DNA of 11,706 nt from an uncultured Sphingobacteriaceae bacterium (GTDB lineage: Bacteria > Bacteroidota > Bacteroidia > Sphingobacteriales > Sphingobacteriaceae), in NCBI GenBank assembly GCA_946887045.1, contig CAMPKC010000080.1, positions 1 through 11,706 of the forward strand, written 5' to 3'. The stretch's first letter is position 1, and every line of letters starts with the position of its first letter. The position numbers were made by a program, and so were the translations under genes. The notes beneath the pieces are model-generated. The model did not search any database. It saw only the letters and a program-made list of their open reading frames with translations, and was not told the origin of the DNA. Shown piece by piece: positions 1 through 7,715 of this stretch.

Positions 1-71
1 AGAATTTTGTTAAGCGTTTAACTCAGGCATTTGAAGATTTGAATTGCATCAATGCGAACGACAAGCTTTAA
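1..71 (+). CDS. C-terminal tail of an unidentified protein, cut by the window edge
   Basis: Reading from base 3 gives 22 sense codons ending in TAA at 69-71; the last residues are FEDLNCINANDKL. The frame is open to the window edge, has ordinary protein composition, and is followed 23 bases later by a strong rightward terminator, which is why I take it as a real gene end. Too little is present to identify a family. The other two forward frames hit stops within the first 21 bases, and a chance open frame of this length cannot be fully excluded. Confidence 0.5.
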   Translation, partial: NFVKRLTQAFEDLNCINANDKL

Positions 72-94
72 TTATAAAGCTGACTTATAGAGAG

Positions 95-122
95 ACGCCG
101 GGTTTATAATCCGGCGTTTTTT
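95..122 (+). terminator. Rho-independent terminator
   Basis: A perfect 7-bp inverted repeat, ACGCCGG (95-101) and CCGGCGT (111-117), flanks a 9-base A/T-rich loop and runs straight into six T residues (117-122). It sits just after the partial rightward gene and about 50 bases before the iron permease start, so it most likely ends the upstream transcript and separates the two units. Confidence 0.85.
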
Positions 123-171
123 GTATACAAATTCTTGCGGATATCTTAAATTAGATTAATAAAATCATACT

Positions 172-675
172 ATGAAAAGAAGACAACGCAATTTTTTTGA
201 AAGGTTAGCCAATTTCGCTACACACTTCACCGGAAGCTCGACCGCTTTTATTATCGCCGGATTCATCGTTATAATATGGGGCATTCTGGGTCCGATATTT
301 GATTATTCAGAAACATGGCAATTAGTCATTAATACCGGAACAACAATTGTTACATTTTTAATGGTTTTTCTGATACAGAAATCGCAGAATAAGGATTCAA
401 AAGCAATTCATTTGAAGCTCAATGAATTATTAGCCTCTATTCCGAGGGCAAGTAACAGGATGGTTGATATCGAAGACTTGTCTGAAGAGGAACTTGATAG
501 GCTACATAATTTTTATTTTAAAATAGCCGAGCTGGCCAAAAAATCGGAACATTTAAAGAAAACACACACCAACGAATCTGCGCTAAAATCTCATATCGAA
601 AAGTTGGGAGCACTTGAGGGTAGTAAACATAAGTCGACCAATGATAACAATAAGGAAAGCAATCCAAAAAAATGA
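172..675 (+). CDS. Low-affinity iron permease family membrane protein
   Basis: This 167-residue protein matches the bacterial proteins named after yeast Fet4 (Pfam Iron_permease). After a basic N-terminus (MKRRQRNFFERLANFATHF) come two hydrophobic segments, about residues 22-41, ending in WGILGP, and about 50-69. The second lies in the family hallmark INTGTTIVTFLMVFLIQ, followed by QNKDSKAIHLKLNELL. The C-terminal half (about 95-167) is hydrophilic, charged and probably helical, with a Lys/Asn-rich tail. The protein should sit in the inner membrane. Iron transport is inferred from the family name only; these bacterial members are much shorter than Fet4, so the role is not secure. The ATG at 172 has no Shine-Dalgarno sequence, only an A/T-rich leader. 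Its last 35 bases overlap the next gene in another frame. Confidence 0.85.
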   Translation: MKRRQRNFFERLANFATHFTGSSTAFIIAGFIVIIWGILGPIFDYSETWQLVINTGTTIVTFLMVFLIQKSQNKDSKAIHLKLNELLASIPRASNRMVDIEDLSEEELDRLHNFYFKIAELAKKSEHLKKTHTNESALKSHIEKLGALEGSKHKSTNDNNKESNPKK

Positions 676-1072
676 CCTGGACTGTGTTTATGACATTCGA
701 AGGCTTGTATTTATAGAAGAACAACATTGTCCTCCTGAATTTGAATGGGAACATGAGGATGAATCTGTTCATTTTTTGGCTGAAGTAAATGGCATACCGG
801 CGGGTACGGCCAGGTGGAGACAAACGAATGAAGGATTCAAATTACAACGATTCGCGGTTTTAAAAGAGTTCAGAGGAATGGGAATCGGACAAGCGTTGGT
901 TGCAGCGGTACTCAAAGATCTTCCTGCCGATGCGCAATATGTTTATTTGCATGGGCAGATTCAAGCTTGTGCTTTATATGAAAAATTTGGATTTGAAAAG
1001 GAAGGGGAAGAGTTTGATGAAGTTGGGATACGACACTATAAAATGGTTCTCCGTCTTAACGAAAGATCTTAG
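641..1072 (+). CDS. GNAT family N-acetyltransferase
   Basis: A 143-residue single-domain acetyltransferase that would transfer an acetyl group from acetyl-CoA to an amine; the substrate is unknown. The acetyl-CoA loop is RGMGIGQAL (residues 78-86), preceded by the strand LQRFAVLKEF and followed by LYEKFGF (112-118), the usual GNAT C-terminal signature. The overall pattern, with RRLVFIEEQ near the N-terminus and a final HYKMVL strand, resembles the ElaA/YjcF-type subgroup. The frame is open further upstream to a TTG at 614, but family proteins begin at MITIRKA, so I chose the ATG at 641. That places its start inside the 3' end of the iron permease gene (35-base overlap), suggesting co-transcription. 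It converges on the HMG-CoA lyase gene with a 17-base tail overlap. Confidence 0.88.
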   Translation: MITIRKAIQKNDLDCVYDIRRLVFIEEQHCPPEFEWEHEDESVHFLAEVNGIPAGTARWRQTNEGFKLQRFAVLKEFRGMGIGQALVAAVLKDLPADAQYVYLHGQIQACALYEKFGFEKEGEEFDEVGIRHYKMVLRLNERS

Positions 1073-1913
1073 ATGAAAAGCTCATAGCTTTTTCGAAACT
1101 TGACATATTTATATTCAAATTCTCATTTCGTTCCCTTAGAAATGAAATAAGTTTTTCTGTAGCAATATTACCAGTGAGTGTGTCTGCGGCCATCGGGCAG
1201 CCTCCATAGCCTTTGATGGCAGAATCAAAACGTCGGCATCCACTAAGGTACGCTGCGTTGATTTTTTCCTCCCAATGTTCGGGAGTGCTATGTAGATGTA
1301 TCCCGAGTTCAATGTGGGGAAAACTGCTTTGTGTATTTTTATATACTTCCCCCACCAGCTCTGATGTGGCTGAACCTATCGTATCTGAAAGCGAAATGAT
1401 TAAAGCTCCTCGCTTCACAAGCTCTGCGGTCCAATGGGCTATTAACTCCAGGTTCCACTCATCACCGTAAGGATTTCCGAAGGCCATTGAAAGATAAATG
1501 ACGGCTTTTTTATCGAACTTGTCGCATTTGCTTAGCAGATCTTCAACAATGCCCAGAGATTTGCTGATGTCAGTGTTGGTATTTCTTTTTTGAAAGGTCT
1601 CTGAAACGGAGAATGGATAGCCTATATATGTGATGGAAGGGTGTTTCAATGCTTCGCCGATACCTTTCAGGTTAGCTACAATCGCCAGTAACTTGGTCGG
1701 AGAGGGTTTTAAACCTTCCAAAACATTTGCCGTGTCCGACATTTGAGGGACGGCTTTGGCAGATACAAAGCTTCCAAAATCAAGTGTGTCAAAACCTACA
1801 TCGAGCAGTATATTGAGATAATCGATTTTATCGGCCGTCGAAATAAAGTAATTGAGCCCCTGCATGGCGTCCCGGGGGCACTCAATTAGTTTTATTTCTT
1901 TTTGGAGAGGCAT
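1056..1913 (-). CDS. Hydroxymethylglutaryl-CoA lyase family protein
   Basis: A 285-residue HMGL-like TIM-barrel protein; HMG-CoA lyase splits HMG-CoA into acetoacetate and acetyl-CoA at the end of leucine breakdown. Compared with human HMGCL from memory, the key residues are present: R14-D15 in ECPRDAMQG (human R41-D42), metal ligands H206 and H208 in GIHLHST (H233, H235), C239 in the GGCP loop (C266) and N249 in GNIATE (N275). SFVSAKAVPQMSD matches the human SFVSPKWVPQM region. Human E72 is replaced by D45, and HCHDTYGQ has become HLHSTPEH, so the protein is a divergent member and another acyl-CoA substrate is possible. It lies 6 bases after the NADH dehydrogenase gene, presumably in one transcript. 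The ATG at 1913 starts just before the conserved first strand. Confidence 0.82.
   Translation of the reverse strand: MPLQKEIKLIECPRDAMQGLNYFISTADKIDYLNILLDVGFDTLDFGSFVSAKAVPQMSDTANVLEGLKPSPTKLLAIVANLKGIGEALKHPSITYIGYPFSVSETFQKRNTNTDISKSLGIVEDLLSKCDKFDKKAVIYLSMAFGNPYGDEWNLELIAHWTAELVKRGALIISLSDTIGSATSELVGEVYKNTQSSFPHIELGIHLHSTPEHWEEKINAAYLSGCRRFDSAIKGYGGCPMAADTLTGNIATEKLISFLRERNENLNINMSSFEKAMSFSSKIFR
1076..1093 (+). terminator. Possible terminator hairpin for the acetyltransferase gene, inside the convergent gene
   Basis: AAAAGCT (1076-1082) and AGCTTTT (1086-1092) form a perfect 7-bp stem with a CAT loop, and the right arm runs into five T residues (1089-1093). It starts 4 bases after the acetyltransferase stop codon, the right place for a terminator, but the stem is AT-rich and lies within the last codons of the opposite-strand lyase gene. 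It could be coincidental coding sequence. Confidence 0.4.
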
Positions 1914-1919
1914 AAAGGA

Positions 1920-3224
1920 TTATTTAGTTGAAGTGTCTTCTCGCATCGATTGTCGGTTGAATGGTCTGATAATAAGTCTGGTACCTCGGTCATAGCTGAA
2001 ATAGCTCCACATCCAGTTTACAAATACAACCAGCTTATTCCTAAATCCAACTAAACTCATTAAGTGAACAAACATCCAGACGAACCATGCGAAAACGCCC
2101 TGGAACCGAATTTTTCCGACATCAACTACTGCTCGGTTCCTTCCTACTGTGGCCATTGATCCTTTGTCGAAATATTTAAAGGGCTCGGGCTCTTCCTTAT
2201 TAATTATTTTGATGAGGTTTTTGGATAAAAGTTTTCCCTGTTGCATGGCTACAGGTGCAACTCCCGGATGTCCGTTCGGCGTTTCATCGGTTATCATCGC
2301 TGCAACATCACCAATCGCAAAAATATTGCTATGGCCGTCGACTCTGTTAAACTGATCAACTTTTATTCTGCCTCCTCTAACGATGTGTTCTTTCGAAATA
2401 CCCTCAGGGAATTCGCCTTTTACCCCCGCCGACCATAACACGCTTTTACATATGATATTAACGTCATTAGATAGTTTTATCAGATCTCCATCATAAGAGA
2501 CGACGGTAACGCCTGTAAGTACATTTACACCCATCTCTTCCAGAAATTCCCTTGCGCTGCGTTGTGCTTGCGGGGACATAGGACCTAATACTGCATTTGT
2601 ACCTTCAATCAAGTATATATTTACATCAGCGATATTGAGCTCAGGGTAATCTTTTTTTAATACATGTCGTTTAAGCTCTGATAATGCTCCCGACAGTTCG
2701 ACACCAGTAGGTCCGCCACCAACTACAACGAAATTTAACAGGGCTGCTTTCTTTATCGGGTCGTGTTCTATCAATGCCTCTTCCAGGTTTTGTAAAAGCA
2801 TACTCCTGAGGTTTAAAGCTTCGGGGATTGTTTTCATCGGCATTGTATAATGCTCTAGCTCTTTTGAACCGAAGAAATTGGTGTCAGATCCGGTGGCTAT
2901 TACCAGGTAGTCATATTCAAATTCGCCAATGCTCGTGTCAATGGTGTTTCTTTCCGGAGAGATGGATAATACGGTTGTATTTCTGAAAAGAAAGTTTCTT
3001 TGCCCTTTGAAAATCTTACGCAGCGGGAATGCGATTGAATCCGCCTCTAACCCACCGGTGGCAACCTGGTATAATAAAGGTTGAAATGTGTGATAGTTGT
3101 GCCTGTCGAGCATCAAAACCTGAACTTCTTTTTCTCTGAGTTTTTTTGCCAGTTGGATACCGCCAAATCCACCACCAACTATAATGACTTTAGGAAACGT
3201 TATCGGGGAGCTTGTTGAAACCAT
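1920..3224 (-). CDS. ndh: Type II NADH dehydrogenase (NDH-2), FAD-dependent
   Basis: A 434-residue flavoprotein that passes electrons from NADH to membrane quinone without pumping protons. The FAD-binding GGGFGG is at residues 17-22, followed by HNYHTFQPLLYQVATGG (about 42-58), typical of NDH-2. The second nucleotide-binding motif, VVVGGGPTGVELSG, is at 166-179, the second FAD motif IFAIGDVA at 301-308, and the quinone-side GVAPVAMQQG at 321-330. The C-terminal part (about 376-411) is rich in Trp, Phe and Leu and ends in YFSYDRGTRLI, as in membrane-anchored NDH-2 enzymes. Length is normal. It is the first gene of a two-gene leftward unit with the HMG-CoA lyase. The secDF terminator just upstream means it should have its own promoter in 3225-3290, but I could not find a clear one. 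Specificity for NADH rather than NADPH is inferred. Confidence 0.92.
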   Translation of the reverse strand: MVSTSSPITFPKVIIVGGGFGGIQLAKKLREKEVQVLMLDRHNYHTFQPLLYQVATGGLEADSIAFPLRKIFKGQRNFLFRNTTVLSISPERNTIDTSIGEFEYDYLVIATGSDTNFFGSKELEHYTMPMKTIPEALNLRSMLLQNLEEALIEHDPIKKAALLNFVVVGGGPTGVELSGALSELKRHVLKKDYPELNIADVNIYLIEGTNAVLGPMSPQAQRSAREFLEEMGVNVLTGVTVVSYDGDLIKLSNDVNIICKSVLWSAGVKGEFPEGISKEHIVRGGRIKVDQFNRVDGHSNIFAIGDVAAMITDETPNGHPGVAPVAMQQGKLLSKNLIKIINKEEPEPFKYFDKGSMATVGRNRAVVDVGKIRFQGVFAWFVWMFVHLMSLVGFRNKLVVFVNWMWSYFSYDRGTRLIIRPFNRQSMREDTSTK

Positions 3225-3283
3225 ATTTTTATGCTTATATAACCCTTTTTGTGAAAAAAAGTTGTTAAATGTTTGAGAGCCGA

Positions 3284-3324
3284 CGAAAATAAAAAAGCAC
3301 CCATCCGGACTGGATGAGTGCTTT
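3284..3324 (-). terminator. Rho-independent terminator of secDF
   Basis: Read on the minus strand, AAAGCACTCATCC (3324-3312) pairs with GGATGGGTGCTTT (3306-3294) in a 13-bp stem containing one G-U pair, with a 5-base AGTCC loop. The right arm continues into a T-rich run (TTTTTTATTTT, 3296 down to about 3286). It starts 17 bases past the secDF stop codon. No T run follows on the plus strand, so it is directional. Confidence 0.92.
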
Positions 3325-3341
3325 AGAATGTTTTATTTCAA

Positions 3342-6323
3342 CTAGCCCAATTCCGCTTTCGCCGGAACTGGCTTTTCGTTTTCTTTGTTTTTAATCATTT
3401 CAACTACAAACGGAGTTGCAACGAACAATGACGAGTAGGTACCAAATATTACTCCGATTAGCATTGCAAAGGAGAATCCTCTTAAAATCTCGCCACCAAA
3501 AATGAAGATGACAGCTAGAACCGCAATTGTACAAATACCGGTTACTACCGTACGGCTCAAAGTACTGTTCAGTGCATTGTTGATAACCGTAGGAAGATCC
3601 TCGTTTTTAGTGTTCCTTTCGCCAATATACTCTCTGACCCTGTCAAAAACTACTACTGTATCATTAATCGAATATCCCATAACAGTTAATACGGCAGCGA
3701 TAAACGCCTGATCGATATCTAAAGAGAAAGGAACGAAACCATTCAGTAAAGAGAATATCGATAGCAGTACCAAGACGTCGTGAAGTAGTGCCACAATAGC
3801 TGAGACACCAAATTGCCATCTGCGGAATCTGATTAAAATATAAACAAAGATGATCAGCATAGTGAAGATTACTGAGTAAATAGCTGAAATCTTAATATCA
3901 TGCGCTATAGTAGGGCCTACTTTTTGAGCATCCTTAATCTCATATTTCGGACTTATTTTGCTCAAGCCATTGTTCAGCTTTTGAGAAACTTCTTCTTCGA
4001 TGTTTGGCGAAGTGTCGTCGATTTTGTAGGATGTTGTGATTTTTACTTCGTTATTGTTTAATCCAATCGTTTTTACTTCCGGCGCAGCACCAAATTCGGT
4101 TGCTAATGCAGAACGTACATCGTTTGTGTTAACGTCTTTATCAAATGCTACAAAGTAGGTACGGCCGCCTTTAAAATCAACGCCTAAACTAAAGCCTCTT
4201 GTAAACATGGAAATCAATCCGGCTACAATGATAATACCTGAAAATAGGTAGAACTTTCTTCGTCCTGAAATGAAATTGAATTTTGAATCTTTAAATAAAT
4301 TTTGAGTTGATTTAATTGAGAAGCTAATATCCTGCTCTTTTTTCAACATCCACTCCAATATTAACCGAGTGATAAATATTGCTGAGAATAAAGATGTAAC
4401 GATACCGATCATTAAAGTAGTGGCAAAACCAACAATAGGTCCGCTGCCAAATACGTATAACACAACACCTGTTAAAAATGTGGTTATGTTTGAATCAAGA
4501 ATTGAAGACATTGCCTTGCTAAATCCTTCGGCAATTGCACTGCGTAAGCTCTTGCCCGCTGATAATTCTTCCCTGACACGTTCATAAATAAGAACGTTTG
4601 CATCGACCGACATACCCAGCGAAAGTACGATACCGGCAATACCAGGTAAAGTCAATACCGCTCCTAAAGAAGCCAAAACTCCGATTAGGAAAAACAGGTT
4701 GACTATCAGCGCAATATTTGCAACCCATCCGGCTTTGTTGTAATACAGGGCCATGAAGAGTAAAATAACTGCCAATCCGACCAAAGAGGAAATTAATCCT
4801 TTTTGAATTGATTCAGCACCTAAGGAAGGACCTACAACATACTCGCTTACTATTTTGGCAGGTGCAGGTAAACGTCCGGCTTTTAAAACATTAGCAAGAT
4901 CTTTTGTGTCGTTTGCGGTGAAGTTACCGGTAATCGAAGAAATTCCCTGAGATATTTCGTTTTGAACTGTAGGCGCAGAATAAACATAATCATCTAAGAC
5001 GATTGCGATGCTGCGTTTGTTGTTGGGGTCTGAGGCTGCCGCAGCGGTGATTCTTTTCCATTGGCTGGCTCCTTCAGAATTCATTATCATAACTACTTCA
5101 GGACGGCCGTCTTGTCCGATGTCATCACGTGCATCAGTAATTACATCGCCTGCAAGTGCTGCCGATCCATCAAATCCAGTAGCTTTTAAGGCATGAAGTT
5201 CGTAAACTTCACTTTCCTCGCTCATTGGTTTAACTCCCCAATAAAACTTGGTGTTAGCCGGGATCATTGATTTTACTACAGGAGAGTTTAAATATGAATT
5301 AACCTTTCCGGTATCTTTCTGTGCGGCGTAACCAACAACTGATCCTGGGCGAAGAGCTGTCTGTCCTCCCTCTCCCTGGTAAGTAGCAGGTGCCAATACA
5401 GCAAATAAAGGATTCATTTTAGCTTGCTGAGCCTGATTAAGGGCCAGGGCCGCTGTGTCTTTAGCTGCAGAGTCTTTTTTCGTGCCTAGTTGAGCAAGTT
5501 TACCTCCAGCTTGTGCGGCAGGAGCAGATGTTGTATCTGTTTCAGGCTTTTGAGTAGCTGCAAGAGTTTTGTTTATGTTTTCCAATAATGGAAAAATTTC
5601 CATATTGTCATACGTTTCCCAAAATTCTAATTGGGCGGATCCTTGTAAAAGTTTACGAACACGTTGTTGATCTGAAACACCTGGCAACTCTATCAGAATC
5701 CGATTTGTTCCTTCTTGTTTTTGAATGTTTGGAGATGTAACGCCAAATTTATCAATACGTGTGCGAAGAACATTGAATGATCTGTCGATTGCACTCTCAG
5801 ATTCTCTGCGAAGAAATTTGATAACATCTGCATTGCTCGCATCAGGTTTTATTGCCGAAGCGTTTTCTCTTGTTGCGAAATATGTTGCAAGTTTTCCGTT
5901 CGGATTTACCTTTTCGAATTCTTCAGCAAATAAACTTATGAAATCTGTGGTACTGGTTTTTGAACGGGCTTCTGCATTTCTTAAAGCTGTTGTGAAACTT
6001 TGATCGGAATTTTTATTAGCAAGGTTGCTTACCAGTTCGGTTAGCGAAATTTCCATGGTAACGTTCATCCCACCTTTAAGATCCAGGCCAAGAGGAATTT
6101 CACGATCTTTTACATAATTGTAATTGAATTGAGTGAAACCCAGATTATACACCGGCTGTGTGCCGATAGAATCCAGATAGGCTTTCTCCTTCAACGGATC
6201 GCCTTTAGCATACTCCCGGGCATCTTGTCTTACATTGTTTGCCACCCACGTAAACGAAAGAGAGTATAAACACCCTATTGTTAACGCTATAGCGACGAAT
6301 TTAATCAGTCCTTTACCTTGCAT
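3342..6323 (-). CDS. secDF: Protein translocase subunit SecDF (fused SecD-SecF)
   Basis: This 993-residue inner-membrane RND-type protein uses the proton gradient to help pull secreted proteins from the SecYEG channel. The SecD half has a first membrane helix (about 8-27), the GLDLKGG motif (79-85), the large periplasmic P1 region, and five further helices from about 510 to 660 containing GMSVDANVLIYERVREE (570-586), where D574 corresponds to the conserved transmembrane Asp. The SecF half has its own first helix (about 691-708), GVDFKGG (714-720) and a helix bundle with GYSINDTVVVFDR (883-895), where D888 is the matching Asp. Separate SecD and SecF are usual in E. coli; the fusion is common in Bacteroidota. 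An Ala/Gln/Lys/Thr-rich stretch at about 256-303 looks like a flexible insert in P1. It appears to be transcribed alone. Confidence 0.97.
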   Translation of the reverse strand: MQGKGLIKFVAIALTIGCLYSLSFTWVANNVRQDAREYAKGDPLKEKAYLDSIGTQPVYNLGFTQFNYNYVKDREIPLGLDLKGGMNVTMEISLTELVSNLANKNSDQSFTTALRNAEARSKTSTTDFISLFAEEFEKVNPNGKLATYFATRENASAIKPDASNADVIKFLRRESESAIDRSFNVLRTRIDKFGVTSPNIQKQEGTNRILIELPGVSDQQRVRKLLQGSAQLEFWETYDNMEIFPLLENINKTLAATQKPETDTTSAPAAQAGGKLAQLGTKKDSAAKDTAALALNQAQQAKMNPLFAVLAPATYQGEGGQTALRPGSVVGYAAQKDTGKVNSYLNSPVVKSMIPANTKFYWGVKPMSEESEVYELHALKATGFDGSAALAGDVITDARDDIGQDGRPEVVMIMNSEGASQWKRITAAAASDPNNKRSIAIVLDDYVYSAPTVQNEISQGISSITGNFTANDTKDLANVLKAGRLPAPAKIVSEYVVGPSLGAESIQKGLISSLVGLAVILLFMALYYNKAGWVANIALIVNLFFLIGVLASLGAVLTLPGIAGIVLSLGMSVDANVLIYERVREELSAGKSLRSAIAEGFSKAMSSILDSNITTFLTGVVLYVFGSGPIVGFATTLMIGIVTSLFSAIFITRLILEWMLKKEQDISFSIKSTQNLFKDSKFNFISGRRKFYLFSGIIIVAGLISMFTRGFSLGVDFKGGRTYFVAFDKDVNTNDVRSALATEFGAAPEVKTIGLNNNEVKITTSYKIDDTSPNIEEEVSQKLNNGLSKISPKYEIKDAQKVGPTIAHDIKISAIYSVIFTMLIIFVYILIRFRRWQFGVSAIVALLHDVLVLLSIFSLLNGFVPFSLDIDQAFIAAVLTVMGYSINDTVVVFDRVREYIGERNTKNEDLPTVINNALNSTLSRTVVTGICTIAVLAVIFIFGGEILRGFSFAMLIGVIFGTYSSLFVATPFVVEMIKNKENEKPVPAKAELG

Positions 6324-6376
6324 TTTGATTTATATTGTATTGTGTTTTTAATTTAAGCCCTTTTTAGATAAGACGG

Positions 6377-6406
6377 CAAATCTAAGTAAATTTTTAATTT
6401 ATGAAA
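6377..6406 (-). promoter_or_regulatory. secDF: Candidate secDF promoter, Bacteroidota type
   Basis: On the minus strand TAGATTTG (6384-6377) fits the Bacteroidota -7 consensus TAnnTTTG exactly. TTTC (6406-6403), one mismatch from the TTTG -33 element, lies 18 bases upstream. This would give a leader of roughly 45-50 bases before the ATG at 6323. The region is AT-rich, so a chance match is possible. Confidence 0.42.
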
Positions 6407-6438
6407 TTCTTTAATGTATAAATTATAGTGCTTAAAAT

Positions 6439-6924
6439 TTATCGCTTTTGATAAGTTATGAAAGAGTATGCGAATGGAGTTTTTTCATCGGGGTCGAAAT
6501 CTTCTTTTTGTGTTTCCTCCCATTCGTTGGATGAGATTTTTGGAAAGAATGTATCCGCATCAAAGCTTTTATTAATTCGGGTTAGATAGATCCGGTCAAG
6601 CTTTGGTAAGGCTTGTTTGAATATTTCAGCACCCCCAATTACAAATACCTCTTCTTCGTTCTCACATAAAGCCAGGGCCTCGTCTAAAGAATTTGTAATT
6701 TCTGCCCCCGGCAGGTCTAGATCAGCCTGACGGGTAATCACGATATTCCTCCGGTTTGGAAGCGCTTTGCCCATACTATCAAACGTTTTACGGCCCATAA
6801 TTATGCTATGTCCTGTAGTGATATTTTTAAAACGTTTTAAATCTGCCGGAAAGTGGACAAGAAGCTGATTGTTTTTTCCTATTCCTGAATTTTGGTCGAC
6901 GACTACAACTGCGGAAATTATCAT
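6439..6924 (-). CDS. folA: Dihydrofolate reductase
   Basis: A 161-residue DHFR that reduces dihydrofolate to tetrahydrofolate with NADPH, regenerating the cofactor oxidised by ThyA. Recognisable parts are the N-terminal strand, GIGKNNQ (14-20), the catalytic acid D28 (E. coli D27) in [33 protein letters not shown], the NADPH-binding [10 protein letters not shown], and ADTFFP near the C-terminus. The Met20 loop is unusual: where E. coli has P21-W22 and Bacteroidota homologues I recall have LLWH, this protein has LLVHFP, so the conserved Trp is V23 (codon at 6858-6856). The rest of the fold looks intact. Its ATG overlaps the thyA stop as ATGA, pointing to translational coupling, and no Shine-Dalgarno sequence is seen. 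Confidence 0.94.
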   Translation of the reverse strand: MIISAVVVVDQNSGIGKNNQLLVHFPADLKRFKNITTGHSIIMGRKTFDSMGKALPNRRNIVITRQADLDLPGAEITNSLDEALALCENEEEVFVIGGAEIFKQALPKLDRIYLTRINKSFDADTFFPKISSNEWEETQKEDFDPDEKTPFAYSFITYQKR

Positions 6925-7715
6925 ACTGCCACTGGTGCTTTAATATGAGGATGCGGATCATAATTTTCAAGGGTAACATCTTCAAACTTAAATTCGAAAA
7001 TATCCTTTATGTCCGGGTTTAGCTTTACTTGCGGCAAGGGGCGTGGTTCGCGACTTAACTGTAGTTTGGTTTGCTCAAGATGGTTATTGTATAAATGCGC
7101 ATCGCCAAGAGTATGGATAAACTCGCCTGGCTTTAATCCGCAGACCTGCGCCACCATAAGAGTAAGCAAAGCATACGATGCTATATTGAAGGGCACGCCT
7201 AAAAAGATATCGGCACTTCGTTGATATAACTGGCAACTCAATTTTCCATCGGCTACATAAAATTGGAAAAAACTATGGCAGGGGGGGAGCGCCATGTTTT
7301 CTATTTCGGCCACATTCCATGCCGACACAATCAGGCGCCTGGAATCGGGCGTGTTTTTTATCTGATTAATAACATTGGTGATCTGATCGATGTGCCGACC
7401 ATCGGGAGTCGGCCACGAACGCCACTGATATCCATACACCGGGCCTAGATCTCCATTCTCATCCGCCCACTCATCCCAAATACTTACCCCGTTCTCTTTT
7501 AAGTACCTGATATTGGTGTCGCCTTTTAAAAACCAAATCAATTCGTGAAGTATCGAGCGGAGATGAAGTTTTTTGGTCGTTACCAAGGGAAACCCTTCCT
7601 CAAGGTTAAAGCGCATCTGGTATCCAAATACGCTGATAGTTCCCGTTCCGGTACGATCGTGTTTCTGTGTGCCGGTGTTTAGCACGTGCTGCATCAAATC
7701 AAGATATTGTCTCAT
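6921..7715 (-). CDS. thyA: Thymidylate synthase
   Basis: A 264-residue classical ThyA, the same length as the E. coli enzyme and apparently aligned without gaps. It methylates dUMP to dTMP using methylene-tetrahydrofolate, releasing dihydrofolate. E. coli-equivalent residues fall at identical numbers: R21 in the RTGTG phosphate loop, W80, nucleophile C146 in PPCH, R166 and D169 in YQRSAD, N177 in GVPFNIASY, and H207 and Y209 in DAHLYN. The C-terminal IKAPVAV ends in the usual closing segment. It is the first gene of the thyA-folA pair, with a 4-base ATGA overlap, so the enzyme that makes dihydrofolate is coupled to the one that recycles it. The ATG at 7715 matches the family start ([12 protein letters not shown]). 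Confidence 0.98.
   Translation of the reverse strand: MRQYLDLMQHVLNTGTQKHDRTGTGTISVFGYQMRFNLEEGFPLVTTKKLHLRSILHELIWFLKGDTNIRYLKENGVSIWDEWADENGDLGPVYGYQWRSWPTPDGRHIDQITNVINQIKNTPDSRRLIVSAWNVAEIENMALPPCHSFFQFYVADGKLSCQLYQRSADIFLGVPFNIASYALLTLMVAQVCGLKPGEFIHTLGDAHLYNNHLEQTKLQLSREPRPLPQVKLNPDIKDIFEFKFEDVTLENYDPHPHIKAPVAV

Noticed and set aside
120..154. TTTG (120-123) and TAAATTAG (147-154) as a promoter for the iron permease
   Set aside because: The -33 match is part of the upstream terminator T run, the spacer is at the long limit (23 bases), and the -7 box has a mismatch at a key position.
614..640. TTG start giving the acetyltransferase nine extra residues
   Set aside because: Family members begin at the MITIRKA-like strand, so the ATG at 641 fits better; a GAGGG at 615-619 is too far upstream to count as its ribosome binding site.
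518..823. Reverse open frame of 101 codons across the permease/acetyltransferase junction
   Set aside because: It lies opposite two recognisable genes, is rich in Phe/Tyr/Arg as shadow frames often are, and shows no family motif.
3225..3290. Search for an NDH-2 promoter between the secDF terminator and the NDH-2 start
   Set aside because: A promoter is expected here, but no TAnnTTTG-like box with a partner stands out from the A/T-rich background, so none is called.
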